Source: JABDMH01 sp965223165 (GTDB lineage Bacteria > Bacteroidota > Bacteroidia > Chitinophagales > Saprospiraceae). From it: 64,000 nt of DNA. This document shows positions 33,898 through 41,901 of the stretch, piece after piece. The notes beneath the pieces were generated by a model. The model ran no database searches. It had not been told where the DNA came from and was given only the letters and a program-made list of their open reading frames with translations. Position 1 is the first letter of the stretch. Every line of letters begins with the position of its first letter. Made by a program: the position numbers and the translations under genes. The stretch is taken from contig CBDCVQ010000020.1 in the NCBI GenBank assembly GCA_965223165.1, forward strand, positions 1,178,001 to 1,242,000, given 5' to 3'.

Positions 33898-35292
33898 ATG
33901 GCAACCAAGATCAAGTATCGCAAAGAAAAAGACAGCCTCGGTCTCGTGCAGGTGCCCGACGACAAGTATTGGGCCGCGCAGACCCAGCGCTCCATCCAGA
34001 ATTTTAGGATTGGAGGGCAGCAAATGCCCATCGAAGTTATTCGCGCATTCGCCATCCTTAAGAAAGCCGCTGCTCAAACCAACGCAGAATTGAAGGTGCT
34101 CCCAAAGACGAAGGCACGGCTGATCGAGCGCGTGTGCAATGAGATCCTCAAAGGCGAGCACGACGACCAGTTTCCCCTAGTAGTGTGGCAGACCGGATCA
34201 GGTACGCAGACCAACATGAACGTCAATGAAGTCATTGCCAATCGGGGCCATGTGCTGAAGGGCGGCCGTCTGACCGATACCAAAAAAGCCCTCCATCCCA
34301 ACGACGACGTCAACAAATCGCAGAGCAGCAACGATACATTTCCTACCGCCATGCATATCGCCGCCTACGACTACGTGGTGCGCGAGACGATACCAGCACT
34401 ACAATACCTACGAGACGAGTTGCATGCGAAAGCAACCGCCTTCAAGAAGGTGGTCAAGATCGGCCGTACCCACTTCATGGACGCCACGCCGGTAACCCTG
34501 GGTCAGGAGCTCTCTGGCTACGTATCGCAGCTAGATCACGGGATCCGGACCATAAAAAATGCCCTGCCCCACCTAGCCGAACTAGCACTGGGAGGCACCG
34601 CTGTGGGCACCGGGCTCAACACCCCGAAGGGATACGCTCGGCTTGTGGCCAAGAAGATTGCGGCCATCAGCGGTCATCCCTTTGTCACCGCCAAAAACAA
34701 GTTTGAAGCCATGGCTGCCCACGATGGCATCGTCGAAGCTCACGGTGCACTGAAGACGGTAGCGGTGTCGCTCATGAAGATCGGCAACGACATTCGCATG
34801 TTGGCCTCGGGACCACGTAGCGGCATCGGCGAGATACTTATCCCGGCCAACGAGCCCGGATCCTCCATCATGCCCGGCAAAGTGAACCCCACCCAAGCCG
34901 AAGCCCTGACCATGGTGATGGCGCAAGTGATGGGCAACGATGTCGCCGTGAATGTGGGTGGGCTAAGTGGACAGTTTCAGCTCAATGTCTTCAAGCCTAT
35001 GATGATCTACAACTTCCTGATGTCGGCACGCTTGATCGCCGATGCCTGCCGCAGCTTCACCGACAACTGTGCGCGAGGCATTGAACCCAACTACGATAGA
35101 ATCCGCGAAAATCTTTTTAACTCGCTGATGCTGGTGACCGCCCTCAACACCAAGATCGGCTACGACAAGGCCGCTGACATTGCCAAGAAGGCCTACAAGG
35201 AAGGGACAACGCTGAAAGAGGCTGCCATCAAGCTGGGGTACCTCACCAGTGAAGAATTTGATAAATGGGTCCGTCCCGAAGACATGATCTAG
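33898..35292 (+). CDS. fumC: Class II fumarate hydratase
   Basis: Interconverts fumarate and malate in the TCA cycle without an iron-sulfur cluster. 464 aa, the usual length. The signature GSSIMPGKVNPTQAE is at about residues 321-335, with the active-site loop Ser and Lys. Other conserved regions: QTGSGTQTNMNVNEVIANR, KSQSSNDTFPTAMHIAA, GRTHFMDATPVTLGQE with the catalytic-region His, and GTAVGTGLNTPKGY. The aminopeptidase gene follows after ten bases. Confidence 0.97.
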   Translation: MATKIKYRKEKDSLGLVQVPDDKYWAAQTQRSIQNFRIGGQQMPIEVIRAFAILKKAAAQTNAELKVLPKTKARLIERVCNEILKGEHDDQFPLVVWQTGSGTQTNMNVNEVIANRGHVLKGGRLTDTKKALHPNDDVNKSQSSNDTFPTAMHIAAYDYVVRETIPALQYLRDELHAKATAFKKVVKIGRTHFMDATPVTLGQELSGYVSQLDHGIRTIKNALPHLAELALGGTAVGTGLNTPKGYARLVAKKIAAISGHPFVTAKNKFEAMAAHDGIVEAHGALKTVAVSLMKIGNDIRMLASGPRSGIGEILIPANEPGSSIMPGKVNPTQAEALTMVMAQVMGNDVAVNVGGLSGQFQLNVFKPMMIYNFLMSARLIADACRSFTDNCARGIEPNYDRIRENLFNSLMLVTALNTKIGYDKAADIAKKAYKEGTTLKEAAIKLGYLTSEEFDKWVRPEDMI

Positions 35293-35302
35293 GGTTGGGC
35301 GT

Positions 35303-36718
35303 ATGAAACTCTTTGATGCACAAACCTACCTACATCGTCGCTCAGCCTTAGCACAAGCGGTCGGACGTGGTCTGATCTGGCTCCCGGGCAACCGCGACAG
35401 TCCCAAGAACTACAAAGACAACTACTATCATTTTCGTCAGGACAGTCACTTCCTCTACTATGGGGGCATAAGCCGGCCCGACTGCGCGCTGCTGATCGAT
35501 GCGGAGGAGAACAAGACCTACCTGTGCGGTGACGATGCCGATCTAGAGGACATTATCTGGACCGGACCACAAGCCACCCTGTCTGACCTCGCGGCCGCCA
35601 TCGGCGCTCAAGGAACGTTGACGCTCGCGGCCCTCGAAGAGCGGGTACAAGATGCCCAGGCCAAAGCCCGACCGATCCATTTCCTCCCACCATACCGGGC
35701 TGACAATCAGATCTGGCTCTCCAGCGTCCTTGGTCTACGAGTGAACCAGGTGCCTGCCAATGCCTCTGCCGCCCTGATCTCGGCCATTATGCGCCAGCGG
35801 TCCGTCAAAGAAGCTCAAGAACTGGCTCAAATCGAGGAGGCCCTGGCCATCACCAAGGAGATGCACCTCCAGGTGATGTACGGCGCCCGACCCGGCCTGC
35901 GAGAATCGGACATGGTTGCCAAGCTGCTGGAGGTAGCCCACCGAGCCAATGTAGACACCGCGTATCCGGTGATCCTGACCGTCAACGGCGAGACCCTGCA
36001 CAACCATCACCACCATCAGGTCATGCAAGCAGGGCAACTTCTGCTGGGCGATTTTGGTGCCGAGTCTCCCATGTATTACGCGAGCGACATCACGCGCACC
36101 CTACCGGTTTCGTCGTCCTTTACGACGGCTCAAAAAGACATTTACCAACTCGTACTCGACGCTATGGAGACAGCCATCCATGCTTTGAGACCCGGCGTCA
36201 CCTACCGTGATGTGCATCTGTCAGCCGCTCGGACGATGACTGCGGGCCTCAAAGACCTGGGACTGATGTCCGGCGATGTGGAGGAAGCGGTGGCCGCTGG
36301 AGCCCATGCCCTGTTCTTCCCGCATGGACTCGGACATATGCTCGGATTGGACGTACATGAAATGGAGGATCTCGGTGAAGACCTGGTGGGATACGATCAG
36401 GACACCACGCGAAGCCCACAATTTGGTCTGCGAGCGCTCCGGCTCGGCAAGACCCTGGAGTCCGGCTATGTACTGACCGTGGAGCCGGGCCTCTACTTTA
36501 TCCCAGCCCTCATCGACCAATGGCAAGCCAGCCGACACTTAGCGCAGTTTATCAACTATTCGGCCCTTGCCCCTTTTCGTGACCTAGGTGGCATCCGCAT
36601 CGAGGATAATTACGTGATTACTGACGAGGGCGCGGATCTGCTGGGCCCCGCCATTCCCAAGACCGTAGCGGAGATCGAATTTCTGCGCAGCATCGATAGC
36701 TATGTTAGTTCTGAGTGA
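35303..36718 (+). CDS. pepP: Xaa-Pro aminopeptidase (aminopeptidase P family, M24)
   Basis: Removes N-terminal residues before proline. 471 aa with an N-terminal creatinase-like domain (LPGNRDSPKNYKDNYYHFRQ, FLYYGG) and a pita-bread catalytic domain. The two-metal ligands are visible: Asp pair in LLGDFGAESPMYYASDITRT, His in FFPHGLGHMLGLDVHEM, Glu in VEPGLYFIP and the final Glu in LGGIRIEDN. No signal peptide. The last codons (Ser-Ser-Glu-stop) lie in the first unit of the 17-base tandem repeat that follows. Confidence 0.95.
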   Translation: MKLFDAQTYLHRRSALAQAVGRGLIWLPGNRDSPKNYKDNYYHFRQDSHFLYYGGISRPDCALLIDAEENKTYLCGDDADLEDIIWTGPQATLSDLAAAIGAQGTLTLAALEERVQDAQAKARPIHFLPPYRADNQIWLSSVLGLRVNQVPANASAALISAIMRQRSVKEAQELAQIEEALAITKEMHLQVMYGARPGLRESDMVAKLLEVAHRANVDTAYPVILTVNGETLHNHHHHQVMQAGQLLLGDFGAESPMYYASDITRTLPVSSSFTTAQKDIYQLVLDAMETAIHALRPGVTYRDVHLSAARTMTAGLKDLGLMSGDVEEAVAAGAHALFFPHGLGHMLGLDVHEMEDLGEDLVGYDQDTTRSPQFGLRALRLGKTLESGYVLTVEPGLYFIPALIDQWQASRHLAQFINYSALAPFRDLGGIRIEDNYVITDEGADLLGPAIPKTVAEIEFLRSIDSYVSSE

Positions 36719-36790
36719 GCTGGAGTTCTGAGTGAGCTGGAGTTCTGAGTGAGCTGGAGTTCTGAGTGAGCTTGAGTTCTAAGTGACTAA
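36707..36790. repeat. 17-bp tandem repeat covering the pepP stop codon
   Basis: Units of AGTTCTGAGTGAGCTGG start at 36707, 36724, 36741 and 36758 (the fourth with one change), and a shortened fifth at 36775. The first unit contains the last three codons and the stop of pepP; each further unit repeats that Ser-Ser-Glu-stop text. Beyond 36790 the repeats decay into AGTGAC/AGTGCC-like words to about 36822. Confidence 0.9.
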
Positions 36791-36825
36791 AGTGACCTAA
36801 AGTGCCTAGAGTGAGCTAGAGTTAG

Positions 36826-37010
36826 TCGAGCTCGCGGCTGAAGCAATATCAGCGGTCGAGAGCTTGTCATACTCCTTAGCCTTAGCCTTAGAGTGACGGG
36901 ACGAGCTCGCGACCGCAAGGGCTCCTCAGCCTTAGCCTTAGCCTAGAGTTACATAACGAGATCGCAACTGCAAGGGCTCCTCAGCCTTAGCCTCAGCCTC
37001 AACCGCCTGA
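36826..37010. repeat. 55-bp repeats with CCTTAG/CCTCAG hexamers
   Basis: Two good copies begin at 36901 and 36956 (period 55), each of the form ACGAGCTCGCGACCGCAAGG then GCTCCTCAGCCTTAGCC; a diverged copy begins at 36826. Hexamer runs occur inside: CCTTAG three times at 36874-36891, and mixed CCTCAG/CCTTAG runs in each later copy. The GAGCTCGCG word also recurs at 37009. No protein-coding frame is supported here. Confidence 0.8.
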
Positions 37011-37079
37011 GCTCGCGCCACCACCTCTCCAGGACATACGATTTTTCCTATTTTATCATAGATAATATCTTGGAGACGC

Positions 37080-39020
37080 ATGGCAAGGAAACAGTGGATC
37101 AAGGTGCTGGACAACAAAGAAGATCTGGCTGAAGGAAGGGTGATGACGGTAACCGCCAATCATCATGACTATTGCCTGGCCCGGCACCAGGGCAAATTTT
37201 GTGCATTGGAGAACAAGTGCCCGCATCAGGGAGGGCCCCTGGGCGAAGGCTCTATCGAAAACGGGTTGTTGCGATGTCCGTGGCATGGTTGGGATTTTGA
37301 TCCGTGTACCGGCAAGGTACCGATGTACGATGACGGTGTGGAGAGCTTTCCGACCAAAGTTCAGAAGGGCGCTGTGTACATCCAAGTGCAAAAGGAGCAA
37401 CCTACTCCCCGAACCATCTCAGACGCCATGGTGGAGACCATGACCAATTGGGGCGTCGATACGGTATTTGGCATGGTGGGCCACTCCAATCTCGGACTGG
37501 CAGATGCCATGCGAAAGGCCGAAGAGGCAGGCAAACTGCAGTACTATGGTATACGCCATGAGGGAGCCGCCTCCTTTGCCGCCTCAGCGTATGGCAAACT
37601 GACCGGTAGACCGGCGGCTTGCTTTGCTATCGCAGGCCCCGGAGCGACCAATTTGTATACGGGCATGTGGGATGCCAAGGTCGATCGGGCACCGCTGTTG
37701 GCACTGACGGGCCAGGTCGCGACCCAGGTCTTAGGTACTGAAAATTTTCAAGAGCTGGATCTGGTTCGTGCTTTTCAAACTGTGGCCGACTTCAATCACC
37801 GCGTGCAGGTCAAGAGTCGTCACACTGAGTTGATGTCCCTGGCCATTAAGCATGCCACGCTGAAGCGGGATGTCTCCCACCTCACCTTCCCCGATGAGAT
37901 CCAGGTCCTTCCCGACCACCGAGGTAGAGCTGGCAGTCCCGCCCAGCGCATGCCGGACCTGCAGATTACGCCCGCTCCACAGGCTTTCGCAGCAGCGGTC
38001 GATCTGATCCGAGCCAGTCGCCAACCCCTCATCATTGTTGGTCACGGGGCTCGCTTTCATATGGAGGCGATCACTGCCCTGGCCGAGCACCTCAATGCGG
38101 CGGTGATCACGACTTTCAAGGGCAAAGGACTCATCTCGGATGATCACCCACTAGCCGGTGGGGTGCTGGGCAGGAGCGGTACACCGATCGCTTCCTGGTT
38201 GATGAACGAAAGTAATCTCCTACTGGTCCTCGGAGCCTCCTTCTCCAAGCACACCGGCATTACACCAAAGAAACCCACGATTCAGGTGGACTTCGATCAG
38301 ATGGCACTGGCCAAGCATCATCGGATTGACATCCCGCTGTGGGGTGAGATCTCGATCACGGTGGAACGCCTGAAATCCGCCTTGGCCGATCACGCAGGGG
38401 AGCATGACCAGCGACCCCTGATCCGAGCACGATGGAAGCTGTGGCGGGCAGAAAAAAAGAAACGCCTGAAGGAAACTCGTCGCAAGGGTGTCCCCTCGAT
38501 CACCGTCTTTGACGCCCTTAACAGATTTGCACCCCACGATGCCGTGATGTGCGTCGATGTGGGCAACAACGCTTATGCATTTGGACGCTACTTCGAAAGC
38601 AGGAAACATTCTTTTCTCATGTCCGGCTACCTGGGATCCATTGGCTTTGCCTTGCCGGCCTCGATCGGGGCGTGGACGGCGGTCAAAGGGCAGCGCCCGG
38701 TGGTGGCGGTGGCCGGGGATGGTGGCCTGGCCCAATATTTAGCGGAGATCACCACCCTGGTCAAATACCAGATGGATGTGAAGCTCATCATCATGAATAA
38801 TTTTGAATTGGGCAAAATCTCCAAAGAGCAGCGAGCCTCGGACTACCCCGTATGGAAAACGAGTCTGACCAATCCCGACTTCGCGGCCTTCGCTCGCTCC
38901 TGTGGTGCCGTGGGGCTTCAGGCCAAGTCTAAGCGAGCCGTCTACGAGCAAATGAAAGCACTATTTAACCACCACGGTCCGGCCGTACTAGAGATCCTGA
39001 CCGATCCGGCCTTATTGTGA
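37080..39020 (+). CDS. Rieske ferredoxin domain fused to a thiamine-pyrophosphate enzyme
   Basis: A 646-aa two-part protein. Residues 7-105 form a Rieske [2Fe-2S] domain: NKCPHQGGPLGEG and RCPWHGWDFDP supply Cys47, His49, Cys66 and His69. Residues 110-646 are a complete TPP enzyme of the acetolactate synthase / pyruvate oxidase family: activating Glu161 in IRHEGAASFAASAYG, the middle domain QPLIIVGHGARFHM, and the TPP-Mg motif from GDG (546-548) to NN (573-574). The natural reading is oxidative decarboxylation of a 2-oxo acid with electrons passing to the Rieske centre, but substrate and acceptor are inferred. No signal peptide. It stands alone after a repeat-rich gap. Confidence 0.88.
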   Translation: MARKQWIKVLDNKEDLAEGRVMTVTANHHDYCLARHQGKFCALENKCPHQGGPLGEGSIENGLLRCPWHGWDFDPCTGKVPMYDDGVESFPTKVQKGAVYIQVQKEQPTPRTISDAMVETMTNWGVDTVFGMVGHSNLGLADAMRKAEEAGKLQYYGIRHEGAASFAASAYGKLTGRPAACFAIAGPGATNLYTGMWDAKVDRAPLLALTGQVATQVLGTENFQELDLVRAFQTVADFNHRVQVKSRHTELMSLAIKHATLKRDVSHLTFPDEIQVLPDHRGRAGSPAQRMPDLQITPAPQAFAAAVDLIRASRQPLIIVGHGARFHMEAITALAEHLNAAVITTFKGKGLISDDHPLAGGVLGRSGTPIASWLMNESNLLLVLGASFSKHTGITPKKPTIQVDFDQMALAKHHRIDIPLWGEISITVERLKSALADHAGEHDQRPLIRARWKLWRAEKKKRLKETRRKGVPSITVFDALNRFAPHDAVMCVDVGNNAYAFGRYFESRKHSFLMSGYLGSIGFALPASIGAWTAVKGQRPVVAVAGDGGLAQYLAEITTLVKYQMDVKLIIMNNFELGKISKEQRASDYPVWKTSLTNPDFAAFARSCGAVGLQAKSKRAVYEQMKALFNHHGPAVLEILTDPALL

Positions 39021-39049
39021 CTACGTCCGGATGGGCCTCAAATTGCTCC

Positions 39050-40414
39050 TTAGAGGTTGCGCACCTTGATGCTGCGAAAGCTGACGCCATGCCCGTGATC
39101 CTGGAGCAGTAGGTGGCCTTGTTCGGCCATGCCAAATCCCTTCCAGTCTTTGTACTTACTCTCCCGGACCCGCCGATTAAAATCTCTGGAGCCCCGCTTA
39201 TATTCGAGCACCTTGATGTAATTCAACCAGTGCGAAACCGTGTTGTCCTTGTCCACGCGAATTCGGGCGTGATTCCATTGGCCGGGCGGATTGACAAACC
39301 GGTCTGGGATCTCAGGCTTGATCAAATCATAAAGCGATGCCAACGTTCTGTCGCCGTCCGGCCCCAGGTCTTCCTCTGAGTATGCACCATCATCAATCAA
39401 TTGGTACTCCAGACCGATGGCTGAGGCATTGTCCTGTCCATACCCTTCGGTGACAAAGTACTTGATGCCACTGTTGGCACCCCGGTCCAGCTTAAACTCG
39501 AGCTGCATATCAAAAGCGCCAAACTGATCCCGCGTGACGATGTCTCCGCCATTTTGCGATTCTGCGCCATCCCCTGGTAGCACTTTGAGCTCTCCATCTT
39601 GCACCTTCCACCCTCTGGTGGGAAATTCCTCTTGATGAGCACCCCGCCATTGGCTGGTCTTAACCCCGTCAAAGAGGGCCATCCATCCCATTTGCTGCTC
39701 TGCTTCCGAGAGGTTGTTGGGTATGTGATTGGCGATGAAGGGAAAGTCCGCGTCCCGGCGTTCCAACTGACCCGTCTTAATTCTAATATTGCGCCATCTG
39801 ATCTTCCTGCCTACCAGCTCAGGGCGATTGATGGAGTGTATCTGCAGAGCGACAAAGCCCGCTGGCGTGAGGTCATCAATCAGATAGGCAGCCGGCTGAC
39901 CGTTTAGCCACGTGCGTATTTCTGGTCCGATGGCCTCGACATAGATCTGGTTCCAGTCATCCTTGCGATAGGCCTTCGCGGCCTCGGGATTCATCCCGAG
40001 CGGATGCAACCAGCCCCGGCGAGACTCGTCATAGATGCCGCCAGACCATCCCCGCTCCGACGGATCAATTTCCACCTGGTAACCATGCACCCGGCCATTC
40101 TGGTAGTCTGTACTATTGCTGCGGATCTGCACGCCCGAATTGAGAAATGGGTCGATCTGAAACTCAAATTCAAGGATAAAATCCCGGTACTTGCGTTTGG
40201 TGGCCAGAAAGGTGTTTGGCGTATTGCGTTTGCTGGTGCCCACGATCACGCCCTCCTCGACGACGAACTCCGCGTCGCCATTCAGCCTTTGCCAGCCGGT
40301 GAGGTCCACCCCATTGAAGAGCTCCTGCCATTCGCCTGAGCCCTCATTGTCTGATGCAGCGCAACCCAGCAGTGCCAGGCCTGCGACCGCCAATAATCCT
40401 TTAAGTTGTAGCAC
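39050..40414 (-). CDS. Lipoprotein with two DUF1080 (3-keto-disaccharide hydrolase-type) domains
   Basis: A 454-aa lipoprotein: signal MLQLKGLLAVAGLALLGC with Cys18. Two concanavalin-like DUF1080 domains follow, the first opening WQELFNGVDLTGWQRLNGD and the second MGWMALFDGVKTSQWRGAHQ. Both contain the typical NSGVQIR / NSGIKYF strand (FLNSGVQIRSN and GANSGIKYFVTEG) and the HARI-type closing strand (GQWNHARIRVD). DUF1080 proteins act on glycans in the envelope. The divergent C-terminal half keeps the family's EYKRGS...FGMAEQGHLLLQDHG end. A promoter box lies about 100 bases upstream. Confidence 0.92.
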   Translation of the reverse strand: MLQLKGLLAVAGLALLGCAASDNEGSGEWQELFNGVDLTGWQRLNGDAEFVVEEGVIVGTSKRNTPNTFLATKRKYRDFILEFEFQIDPFLNSGVQIRSNSTDYQNGRVHGYQVEIDPSERGWSGGIYDESRRGWLHPLGMNPEAAKAYRKDDWNQIYVEAIGPEIRTWLNGQPAAYLIDDLTPAGFVALQIHSINRPELVGRKIRWRNIRIKTGQLERRDADFPFIANHIPNNLSEAEQQMGWMALFDGVKTSQWRGAHQEEFPTRGWKVQDGELKVLPGDGAESQNGGDIVTRDQFGAFDMQLEFKLDRGANSGIKYFVTEGYGQDNASAIGLEYQLIDDGAYSEEDLGPDGDRTLASLYDLIKPEIPDRFVNPPGQWNHARIRVDKDNTVSHWLNYIKVLEYKRGSRDFNRRVRESKYKDWKGFGMAEQGHLLLQDHGHGVSFRSIKVRNL

Positions 40415-40515
40415 TTTAGCTTTTGTTGTTAAGGTGAATCAATGTCAGCAATCAGCATGGTCAAAGACTGGTGGCTGACACCGCTCGACCGACCTGGGAA
40501 AGTCCGCCGATCGCG

Positions 40516-40523
40516 CAAAGATA
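40516..40523 (-). promoter_or_regulatory. -7 element upstream of the DUF1080 gene
   Basis: On the minus strand TATCTTTG matches the -7 consensus perfectly, about 100 bases before the start codon. No TTTG is placed at -33. Just upstream is a small palindrome TCCGCAGGGGCGGA (40530-40543). Confidence 0.45.
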
Positions 40524-40638
40524 TACAACTCCGCAGGGGCGGAATTTATTATTGCTCCGAACCAATCCCCGTGAGCTGCGAGCTCACCCTCTGACCGAAG
40601 AGCATAGCAGATCCCTGTATTCTGTCACGGTAGTAAGG

Positions 40639-41799
40639 CTACAGAAAGTCGCGATAATCCACCTTCTTGGTGATGATCTCTCCCAGCGAAGCGATTAGGT
40701 CGTGGATCATTTGTTCGTCCCGGGGAAATGGCAATGGACCGGCATCCAACAATCTGCGGGTCTGTGGCTGCAATGCACGCTCATCACCTCGGAAGGTAGC
40801 GGTGCGATGCTCAAATACCACCTCCGCATCAAAGGGCTGATGCTCCACTCGCTCTGACCGGACGTCCAGCCAGACCACGTGTCCATTCAGCCAAGCCGAC
40901 TTGTGCTGTTGAAACTCTCGGACACGGGCTCTGATCTTTTTGATCAACGGTTGCTTGATGTCGTTGCCCAAGCTGTCTTTCATGACGTTGCCACGGTCGT
41001 CGAGCACGTACTCAAATCCATCTTCGATCTTTTTGCTTTCGCCAAATCTTCGCTCGCGAATATGCTCGGGTGAAACGGCCACCTCTTCCAGCACGACCGA
41101 GACCTCGTGATCCACCTGTGCCCTGGATGCAAAATGAAAGTGAACCCATGTCCGATCTCTAAACTGATCCAACAAGAGCTGGTCGATCATTGCGTCAGGC
41201 AGGTCCGCTCCGGTCTGATCCTCCGCTCGGACCCGGACATGACTGATGCCCTTCTCCCGCGCCTCCCTCTGTAGGCTACGTGCCTCCTTATATTCGGTAT
41301 GGAATGCCCAAAGATCGTCCAGATGCTGATGGACCTTGCGGTACAGGGGTTTGTCCTGGCCTGCTTCGGCTCTTTCCAGCATGGCGCTAGCTTCGGTATA
41401 TAACCAGTGGCTGTATGTATCTACGGCATCGGACCGCAACTCGGCCACCTTGACAAAGGAGAATGTAGCCTTATAGCCGTCCTTTGCACGAATGGGCAGG
41501 AGCGATCGGAGCCTTTCCTGGCGACGGGCCATCTTATCATAGATAGAGATCGTCTCCCGCCAATCACGCGAATCTTCGGAACTAGAAAGTGATTTGACGC
41601 GGGCGATGTCACGCTGGGTGGCCTTGGCAAAGGCCTCCTCCAGGGCTACCACATGCTTGCGTTTGAGCTTGTCCTTCCCACTGATCTTGCGAGACGACTT
41701 GCTGATGGCGGCATCAAAGTTTCCGGTAACGATCATCTTGTCGACCGATGCACAGGCGCCGATGGTCAGCGCAACAATGACAATAGTGATAGCTTTCAT
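40639..41799 (-). CDS. Putative lipoprotein of unknown function
   Basis: A 386-aa lipoprotein: MKAITIVIVALTIGACAS with lipidated Cys16. The mature protein is basic and helix-rich in its first half (SKSSRKISGKDKLKRKHVVA) and beta-rich in its second half (FHFASRAQVDHEVSVVLEEV, IKKIRARVREFQQHKSAWLN). No catalytic motif is seen. It resembles conserved Bacteroidota lipoproteins of unknown role; I cannot name a family. It ends with EIITKKVDYRDFL. It is followed on the same strand by the DUF1080 gene at 224 bases, probably a separate unit. Confidence 0.78.
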   Translation of the reverse strand: MKAITIVIVALTIGACASVDKMIVTGNFDAAISKSSRKISGKDKLKRKHVVALEEAFAKATQRDIARVKSLSSSEDSRDWRETISIYDKMARRQERLRSLLPIRAKDGYKATFSFVKVAELRSDAVDTYSHWLYTEASAMLERAEAGQDKPLYRKVHQHLDDLWAFHTEYKEARSLQREAREKGISHVRVRAEDQTGADLPDAMIDQLLLDQFRDRTWVHFHFASRAQVDHEVSVVLEEVAVSPEHIRERRFGESKKIEDGFEYVLDDRGNVMKDSLGNDIKQPLIKKIRARVREFQQHKSAWLNGHVVWLDVRSERVEHQPFDAEVVFEHRTATFRGDERALQPQTRRLLDAGPLPFPRDEQMIHDLIASLGEIITKKVDYRDFL

Positions 41800-41901
41800 G
41801 ATTATTTGGTTTTCTAGGAAGAGGGGGATCGCCGCCCAAATGATCTTAAAGAAGCGTTAAGTCTTTGGGTCGATTAGTTACCGTGATGTTAGGAGCCGGG
41901 C

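Noticed and set aside
36707..37010. CRISPR-like array
   Set aside because: Units are directly abutting 17-mers or 55-mers with no unique spacers, and no cas genes are present.
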